Of a stretch of DNA of 39,869 nt, positions 34,327 to 39,869 are shown piece after piece. A program made the translations under genes and the position numbers. Each line of letters starts with the position of its first letter. Within the stretch, counting starts at the first letter, position 1. Below the pieces are notes generated by a model that worked only from the letters and a program-made list of their open reading frames with translations, made no database searches and was not told the origin of the DNA. The stretch covers positions 1-39,869 of the forward strand of contig CAMDNZ010000029.1 in assembly GCA_945903445.1 (NCBI GenBank), written 5' to 3'. The DNA comes from Bordetella parapertussis (GTDB lineage: Bacteria > Pseudomonadota > Gammaproteobacteria > Burkholderiales > Burkholderiaceae_B).

Positions 34327-34803
34327 TCAAATGTAGCGAACGCTGACTACTTCGTATTCGCGCACGCCCGATGGCGCCTGCACTTCGACGACATCGCCTT
34401 CGCTCTTGCCAATCAAGGCACGAGCCACCGGACTGGACACCGAAATCCGGCTCTCGCGGATGTCCGACTCGACATCGCCCACGATTTGGTAGACCACGCG
34501 ATCGCCTGACTCCAGATCTTCGATCTCGACCGTGGCGCCAAACACCGCGCGGCCTTCGGCGTCCAGGGTGGACGGATCGATGATCTGCGCGTTCGACAAG
34601 GTGCCGTCCAGTTCGGCGATACGGCCTTCGATAAAGCCCTGGCGTTCGCGTGCGGCGTCGTATTCGGCGTTTTCCGACAGGTCGCCCTGAGCACGTGCCT
34701 CGGCAATGGCGTTGATGACGGAAGGACGCTCGACCGTTTTGAGACGGTGCAATTCGGCCTGCAAGCGTTCGGCCCCACGCGCCGTAAGAGGAATGGCGGA
34801 CAT
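34327..34803 (-). CDS. greA: Transcription elongation factor GreA
   Basis: A 158-aa GreA that stimulates RNA cleavage in backtracked RNA polymerase. The coiled-coil finger carries the acidic tip GDLSENAEYDAARERQ. The C-terminal globular part has SSPVARALIGKSEGDVVEV, the usual GreA ending. Length is normal. It stands alone between yhbY and the permease. Confidence 0.97.
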   Translation of the reverse strand: MSAIPLTARGAERLQAELHRLKTVERPSVINAIAEARAQGDLSENAEYDAARERQGFIEGRIAELDGTLSNAQIIDPSTLDAEGRAVFGATVEIEDLESGDRVVYQIVGDVESDIRESRISVSSPVARALIGKSEGDVVEVQAPSGVREYEVVSVRYI

Positions 34804-34970
34804 AATCTTTCCCTACGAAATAGACAACGCCCGCACTCGAGCGTCTTGATCGCCCCCGGCCGGTATGCCGCAGCCCCGGATACATCGGGACACGCCGGGC
34901 GGGCTGGCGACGGTATGAAATGAATTCTGCGACTGGGCTACGGTGCGTTGCACCGTGTCAGCCAAAATAA

Positions 34971-34999
34971 ATCCCCGGCTCGGATCAAGAGCCGGGGAT
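34971..34999 (-). terminator. Rho-independent terminator of the NCS2 permease
   Basis: Eleven-base stem ATCCCCGGCTC / GAGCCGGGGAT with a 7-base loop, followed on the minus strand by TTATTTTGG. It lies 39 bases past the permease stop. Confidence 0.88.
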
Positions 35000-35037
35000 A
35001 TGACTGTATTGTGAGCAAACTTGCAGTGAATTGCAAG

Positions 35038-36381
35038 TTAGCGGGCATCCTCGGCGTCGGCCGAAGGGGTCGCACCTACGGGTGCCTTGCCGCCGACACG
35101 CAACAGTGCATACAAGAGGATTGCACCAAACGTAGCAGTACCGATGCCACCCAAATGAAACCCGCCGAATTTCAGCGTGAAATCGCCTGCGCCCAGCACC
35201 AGCGTGACCGCTGCGGTGATCAGGTTGCGGTTATCCGAGAAATCGACCTTGTTGACGACCCAAATGCGGGCACCGGCGATGGCGATCAAGCCAAACACCA
35301 CCACCGACATGCCACCCAGTACAGGGCCGGGAATGGTCTGGATGAGCGCACCGAACTTCGGAGAAAAACCCAGAACGATGGCAATGAGCGCAGCCAGTAC
35401 AAACACCAGACTGGAATAGATGCGTGTGACGGCCATTACGCCGATGTTTTCGGCATAGGTCGTGACACCTGTGCCGCCCACAGCGCCCGAAACCATCGTG
35501 GCCACGCCATCGCCCACAAAAGCCCGACCCATGTACTGATCCATCGGGCGTCCGGTCATTGCGGCGACGGCCTTGACGTGCCCCAGGTTCTCGGCCACTA
35601 GAATGATGGCTACCGGAGCGATCAAACTCATGGCCTCGATACGGAATACCGGCGCAGAGAAAGACGGCAAGCCGAACCAGGCGGCCTGGGACACCCCGGC
35701 CAAGCTAATGGGCGTACCCAATTTGAAACCATTGGCAAGAATAGCGTAGACGACGCAGGACAGGATCAGGCCGACCAGAATCAGCAAGCGCTGCACCATT
35801 CCTTTGGTGAAAACGGCCACGCCACCTACGCACACGATGGTCATGACGGCCATGAGCGCATCGAAAGTCGATTGACCCATGGCGCCGCGCACGGCGATGG
35901 GTGCGAGATTCAAGCCGATGACGGCCACCACTGCACCGGTGACGACCGGCGGCATCAGCGCCTCGATCCACCTGGCGCCGCCTTGACCTGCGGCCCAGAC
36001 GATCATGCCGATCAAGGTGTACACCACCCCGCAGGCAATGATGGCCCCGAGCGCGACGCCAATATTGGCATTGGCACCGCTGCCCGCGTAACCCGTGACG
36101 GCTACCACGCCGCCGATGAAGGCGAAGCTGGAGCCCAGATAACTGGGCACGCGGCCGCCGACGAATAAAAAGAAAATCAGGGTGCCAAAACCCGACATCA
36201 GTATGGCGACGTTCGGATCGAAGCCCATCAACAACGGGGCCAGCACGGTCGAGCCGAACATGGCCACCACGTGTTGGGCGCCCATGGCCCAGTTCTTGGG
36301 CCAGGACAGGCGCTCATCGGGCGCAATCAGGGTGCCGGGCACGGCGTCGTCGACCTGACGCCAACGAGGAAAATAGGACAT
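35038..36381 (-). CDS. Uracil-xanthine permease (NCS2 family)
   Basis: A 447-aa nucleobase transporter with about 12-14 membrane segments. NCS2 signatures are the AQHVVAMFGSTVLAPLL segment near the N-terminus, VTGAVVAVIGLNLAPIAV, AENLGHVKAVAAMTGR and GAVGGTGVTTYAENIGVMAVTRIYSS. The latter resembles the uracil-type (UraA/RutG) branch more than xanthine permeases. The start is ATG 36381; an upstream TTG is less likely. No pyrimidine gene is adjacent, so uracil is the best but not certain substrate. Confidence 0.9.
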   Translation of the reverse strand: MSYFPRWRQVDDAVPGTLIAPDERLSWPKNWAMGAQHVVAMFGSTVLAPLLMGFDPNVAILMSGFGTLIFFLFVGGRVPSYLGSSFAFIGGVVAVTGYAGSGANANIGVALGAIIACGVVYTLIGMIVWAAGQGGARWIEALMPPVVTGAVVAVIGLNLAPIAVRGAMGQSTFDALMAVMTIVCVGGVAVFTKGMVQRLLILVGLILSCVVYAILANGFKLGTPISLAGVSQAAWFGLPSFSAPVFRIEAMSLIAPVAIILVAENLGHVKAVAAMTGRPMDQYMGRAFVGDGVATMVSGAVGGTGVTTYAENIGVMAVTRIYSSLVFVLAALIAIVLGFSPKFGALIQTIPGPVLGGMSVVVFGLIAIAGARIWVVNKVDFSDNRNLITAAVTLVLGAGDFTLKFGGFHLGGIGTATFGAILLYALLRVGGKAPVGATPSADAEDAR

Positions 36382-36521
36382 GGGGAGTCGGATACAAGGC
36401 AAGTGAACGAGACGCGCCCACGGCGCGCAGCCGCCAGTGTACCCAGCCGCAGGCCATTTGTTGCATCGCCAGTCGGCAATCCAATTCAGGAGTTACCCCA
36501 ATGACCAGCGCGACTCGATGC

Positions 36522-36553
36522 GCGGTTCGATAAGGACCGAAATATCGAACCGC
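36522..36553 (-). terminator. Strong hairpin between the S1-like gene and the permease
   Basis: Eleven-base perfect stem GCGGTTCGATA (36522-36532) / TATCGAACCGC (36543-36553) with a 10-base loop, 29 bases beyond the S1-like stop. There is no T run on the minus strand. It may be a terminator needing Rho, or a protein-binding site near the permease promoter. Confidence 0.5.
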
Positions 36554-36582
36554 ACCCACAACACTTATGCAGCTACGTCCTG

Positions 36583-37485
36583 CTATTCGTCGTCCGAACC
36601 AAATAGAATCGGCGCAATTTTACGGGCGTAAAAATTTCTGATTGGCATTTTCTTGAACTTGAGATCAAAACAAACTTGAGATTCAGTACTCTCGAACTGC
36701 CTGTCGCCAACAGGAGAAAACAGTAGTGCCGATCGTCCTTCCATACAGTAAGCCGCCGCCGCACAACCAAGTACGAAAGTGTGGATGAACTCGGCGTAAG
36801 TTACGGATCCGCTCCAATCGAAATTACGATTTACTGGAACATAGACCGCAGTATTCCACTCGTCGTAGCTCAGCCCTCTGTAATTGGAATTAATCAATTC
36901 ACCGCGATCGAAAGCGCCGTTGAAAATTCGACGAGCACTTAGAATCCTTTGGGTCGGAAGCGACCCATGATAAATATAGCTGCTCGACTCCCGATGCATT
37001 TGTGCTAACGGAACAATCACAGCATTTCGTGCAGCATTCCCAATATCTGGATACGCACTCAGTAAAGAGCGCTCAACGCTAAACCATTGGTCGCTCGGAC
37101 TCTCGCTCGGAGTTACATTGGGATCTGATGCGAACCTACCTGGGCCGACAGTGTTAATCGTATATAGATACACAGGAACATCTGTATTTTCTATAGAAAA
37201 CTCGATTGCGTTTGAGGAAATCAAGGCTCGATTCGCCGAAGCTAAAACGAATGCGCTATCCCCATCCTCGTCGCAACTCGACCCAGCAGCCACCTGCTGC
37301 AAATTATCGTTATCCCCTTGAACTGGAAATCTGGCTGTTTCACTACTAAACAATTCATGCGGTGAAAGATCCGATATCAAATAAACGTACCGAAGTGTTG
37401 GATTGGCAGTCGCATGCGCCACGGCGACCACAGTAAGTATACAAACGATCGAAAGCTTTGCGGCGATGGCGGTAAAAGCATTCAT
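36583..37485 (-). CDS. Secreted pertussis-toxin-S1-like protein lacking catalytic residues
   Basis: A 300-aa protein with a 25-residue signal peptide (ending VAVAHA). The mature part aligns along its length with pertussis toxin S1/PltA ADP-ribosyltransferases. GDNDNLQQVAAGSSC then SAFV matches S1 GNNDN...GRSC...SAFV; YLYTI, LPTQRI, RRIFNG and TAVYV follow in order. Cys71 and Cys247 (AYCM) match the S1 disulfide. The key residues are replaced: S1 Arg9 by Leu36, His35 by Val65, Ser52-Thr53 by Leu81-Ala82, Glu129 by a Ser (168/169; Glu166 is three residues off). It is probably enzymatically dead. Start ATG 37485 has GAGGGG six bases upstream. The gene is clearly more AT-rich than its neighbours, and no B-subunit gene is present. 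Confidence 0.72.
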   Translation of the reverse strand: MNAFTAIAAKLSIVCILTVVAVAHATANPTLRYVYLISDLSPHELFSSETARFPVQGDNDNLQQVAAGSSCDEDGDSAFVLASANRALISSNAIEFSIENTDVPVYLYTINTVGPGRFASDPNVTPSESPSDQWFSVERSLLSAYPDIGNAARNAVIVPLAQMHRESSSYIYHGSLPTQRILSARRIFNGAFDRGELINSNYRGLSYDEWNTAVYVPVNRNFDWSGSVTYAEFIHTFVLGCAAAAYCMEGRSALLFSPVGDRQFESTESQVCFDLKFKKMPIRNFYARKIAPILFGSDDE

Positions 37486-37819
37486 ATCGAACCCCTCGGG
37501 TTGATTGTTTATATCCAATATTAGAGCGCTATAAATTTCCCCCTATTTATCGCCAACATGGCATTACAAATGGTCGCAGCGGACAGAAGCCGTTTTTTAG
37601 CCGATCGGAAAATAAATCTGGCTCAAGCGGCGTCACTTCTGCAAATTGGCGATAGGCATGGGCCCACGCCCCCATGACGAGCGGCTAGCAAGCTTATCCA
37701 TACGACACCGGCAAGCAAAGACGATCATGAATTTCGTGCTTGTGGGGGTTGCGCGCCTGTCTCGCCCCGCGACCTTCGCTACACTGCGAGACAACAAATT
37801 ATTTTCAGGCATTACCCTA
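37486..37819. other. Intergenic region upstream of two divergent genes
   Basis: It carries the promoter of the S1-like gene. On the minus strand TATAAA (37513-37508) is a possible -10 with a poor -35. The plus-strand promoter for the phosphatase may use TACACT near 37780. AT-rich to about 37630, then G+C-rich. No gene or repeat is convincing here. Confidence 0.4.
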
Positions 37820-38470
37820 ATGACCGAGCTTTGGTTGATGCGCCACGGCGAAACCGACTGGAATATCGTGCATCGCCTGCAAGGCTGGCGCGACATCGGT
37901 TTGAACAACACGGGCCTCGGCCAGGCAGCGCGCCTGGCCGACAGGCTGGCCACCGAGGGCAAGGCTCACACGTTTCACGCCGCTTACAGCAGCGACATGG
38001 CACGAACCGTGAATACCCTGGCGCCGGCCGCCGCGCGACTGGGCCTGCCTGTGGAAACGACACCCACATTGCGCGAACGCCACTATGGCTCGCTCGAGGG
38101 GCTGACCGTCGACGAATTGTCGCTACGCGCGGCACCGGCAGCCTATCGTGCCTGGTCGGAGCGCGAAATCGACGGCGACGTCGGGGGCGGCGAGACTCTG
38201 CGTACGTTCCACGAGCGCATTGTCGGCGCCGTCGATGCAATCGCCCAACGTCATTCGGGCGAACGCGTCTTGGTGATGACACACGGAGGCGCGTTAGACA
38301 TCATCTGGCGGTATATCCAGGGAATATCGCTTGCAGCGAAAGCCCGACGGGCCCGCATGCTGAACGCCAGCATCAACATCGTTCAGGTCGACGACACAGC
38401 TTGGCGAGTGAAAACCTGGGGGGATGTGGCCCACATGACAGCGCCCGTCGGCAATGACGTCGTGGCCTGA
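37820..38470 (+). CDS. Histidine phosphatase (phosphoglycerate mutase-like)
   Basis: A 216-aa cofactor-independent-looking histidine phosphatase. The phosphohistidine motif is LMRHGETDWN, followed by the acidic loop RERHYGSLEG and the second catalytic His in VMTHGGALD. GpmB-type phosphatase is the usual label. Because the next gene is the B12-dependent eutB, a CobC-like alpha-ribazole phosphatase is possible but unsupported by any cob gene here. The ATG at 37820 begins the family homology; upstream in-frame codons do not. Confidence 0.85.
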   Translation: MTELWLMRHGETDWNIVHRLQGWRDIGLNNTGLGQAARLADRLATEGKAHTFHAAYSSDMARTVNTLAPAAARLGLPVETTPTLRERHYGSLEGLTVDELSLRAAPAAYRAWSEREIDGDVGGGETLRTFHERIVGAVDAIAQRHSGERVLVMTHGGALDIIWRYIQGISLAAKARRARMLNASINIVQVDDTAWRVKTWGDVAHMTAPVGNDVVA

Positions 38471-38627
38471 CGGGCATCGAATCGGTAGCATGATTCGATC
38501 GGGACCACTCGATCAATTGCCTGATTCTTACGCATGATCGTCTCTACGCATTAACCCTCTTACGAACCTCTCCCGACACACGCTACGCTGCCAGCTGATG
38601 GCTACGCTAGCCTAGAGGGGGTCAAGG

Positions 38628-39869
38628 ATGTATCGCTACACCCTAGGGGGAACACTTTACCGATTTAACGGGCTCGCACAATTGCTTGCCTACGCCACGC
38701 CACTGCGCAGCGGCGATGTGTTGGCGGGTTTGGCTGCCCCCGACGAACAGACACGCGTCGCGGCGCAGTACGCGTTGGCCGATTTACCGCTCACCACTTT
38801 TCTAAACGAAGCCGTCGTCCCCTACGAAGACGACGAGGTGACTCGGCTGATCCTGGATTCGCACGAGCCAGCGGCCTTCTCCCCCGTATCCCATCTGACC
38901 GTGGGCGGCCTGCGCGACTGGTTGCTGGCCGACGAAGCGAACACGCAGCAACTGGTAAGCATCGCACGCGGCCTGACGCCCGAAATGGCGGCGGCAGTGT
39001 CCAAACTGATGCGTGTGCAAGACTTGATGCGAGTCGCGGCGAAGTGCGAGGTGGTCACCCGGTTTCGCGGCACGCTCGGACGAGCGGGACGATTATCGGT
39101 GCGCCTTCAACCTAATCACCCGACCGACGATCCGCGCGGCATCGCCGCCAGCATTCTGGATGGTCTGCTGCTGGGCGCAGGCGATGCCATGATCGGTATC
39201 AATCCGGCCACCGACAGTCCGGCGCGAACGCACGATCTGCTAATACTGCTCGACGAGATTCGCACCCGGCTTGCCATCCCCACGCAAAGCTGCGTGCTCA
39301 GTCACGTCACCACCACATTGGGTTTGATCGAGCGCGGCGCGCCGGTAGACCTCGTGTTCCAGTCGATTGCAGGCACCGAAGGGGCCAACAAGGGCTTTGG
39401 TATCGATCTGGTCCTGCTGCGCGAGGCGCATGACGCCGCACTTGGTTTAAATCGGGGCACCGTGGGGCAGAACTTCATGTATTTCGAGACAGGCCAGGGT
39501 AGCGCTCTGTCGGCGGGCCAACATCACGGCGTCGATCAGCAAACATTGGAGGCCCGAGCCTACGGCGTGGCGCGAGCCTTCGATCCGTTCCTGGTCAATA
39601 CGGTGGTGGGCTTTATCGGCCCCGAATATTTGTATAACGGCAAGCAGATCACCCGGGCGGGCCTGGAAGACGTGTTCTGCGGCAAGCTGCTAGGCGTGCC
39701 CATGGGCTGCGACGTGTGCTACACCAATCATGCCGAAGCCGATCAAGACGACATGGACGCCCTGCTCACGCTATTGGGTGCGGCGGGCGTCAATTATGTG
39801 ATGGGCGTACCCGGCTCGGACGACATCATGCTGGGCTATCAAAGCACGTCGTTTCATGATGCGTTGTAT
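38628..39869 (+). CDS. eutB: Ethanolamine ammonia-lyase large subunit, truncated by window end
   Basis: The first 414 codons of EutB, the large subunit of adenosylcobalamin-dependent ethanolamine ammonia-lyase (ethanolamine to acetaldehyde plus ammonia). The match is clear throughout: LRSGDVLAGLAA, YEDDEVTRLI, GAGDAMIGINP, CVLSHVTTTLG, YFETGQGSALSAGQHHGVDQ, VNTVVGFIGPEYLYNG, GCDVCYTNHAEADQ and DDIMLGYQSTSFHD. E. coli EutB is about 450 aa, so only the last ~40 residues are missing. GAGGGGG precedes the ATG. eutC is expected just beyond the window. Confidence 0.96.
   Translation, partial: MYRYTLGGTLYRFNGLAQLLAYATPLRSGDVLAGLAAPDEQTRVAAQYALADLPLTTFLNEAVVPYEDDEVTRLILDSHEPAAFSPVSHLTVGGLRDWLLADEANTQQLVSIARGLTPEMAAAVSKLMRVQDLMRVAAKCEVVTRFRGTLGRAGRLSVRLQPNHPTDDPRGIAASILDGLLLGAGDAMIGINPATDSPARTHDLLILLDEIRTRLAIPTQSCVLSHVTTTLGLIERGAPVDLVFQSIAGTEGANKGFGIDLVLLREAHDAALGLNRGTVGQNFMYFETGQGSALSAGQHHGVDQQTLEARAYGVARAFDPFLVNTVVGFIGPEYLYNGKQITRAGLEDVFCGKLLGVPMGCDVCYTNHAEADQDDMDALLTLLGAAGVNYVMGVPGSDDIMLGYQSTSFHDALY

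Overview
The window reads as chromosomal DNA of a betaproteobacterium, most likely Alcaligenaceae (Bordetella/Achromobacter relatives). The evidence is the gene order greA / yhbY-rlmE-ftsH-folP-glmM / olsB-ppx / ppk-pstSCAB, the G+C-rich core genes, and protein sequences typical of that family. No marker here fixes the genus.

Left edge (1-900): an AlpA-type phage or island regulator with an excellent ribosome binding site lies beside the 3' end of a tRNA-Pro(UGG) gene, in AT-richer DNA with degenerate repeats. This looks like the edge of an integrated element. Next come an exported alpha/beta hydrolase and, divergently, a four-gene phosphonate-type importer (phnD-phnC-phnE-phnE) behind a clear Pho box.

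The most unusual stretch is 5885-15949, a compact, co-directional, mostly overlapping operon. In order it encodes a fused S-adenosylmethionine decarboxylase/aminopropyltransferase (frameshifted near 6850-6883), a glycine-amidinotransferase-family enzyme with an intact Asp/His/Cys triad, a PaaK/CapK-type adenylate-forming ligase, an ATP-grasp ligase, an ABC-2 exporter (one ATPase, two permeases), a membrane di-iron desaturase/hydroxylase, and a glutathionylspermidine-synthase-like ATP-grasp ligase. No carrier protein or NRPS/PKS module is present. I infer a carrier-free pathway to an exported, guanidinylated, amide-linked polyamine metabolite. I do not recognise it as a characterised cluster.

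Downstream is an unusual in-frame GNAT-DbpA helicase ORF, then a TerC/Alx membrane protein on the minus strand behind a recognisable yybP-ykoY (Mn2+) riboswitch. The phosphate block follows: pstSCAB and ppk (minus strand), ppx and olsB (plus strand). Pho boxes sit in front of phnD, pstS, ppk and olsB, each with exactly 10 nt between the box and a -10-like hexamer. Uptake, polyphosphate storage and phosphorus-free ornithine-lipid synthesis therefore appear co-regulated by PhoB.

The right part holds conserved housekeeping genes (glmM, folP, ftsH, rlmE, yhbY, greA) and an NCS2 uracil/xanthine permease. It then has a secreted protein resembling pertussis toxin S1 in which each recognised catalytic position aligns to a substitution, a histidine phosphatase, and the start of eutB, which runs off the window. 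Most ORFs antisense to these genes are translation shadows. All functional calls are from reading the sequence; no database search was run.
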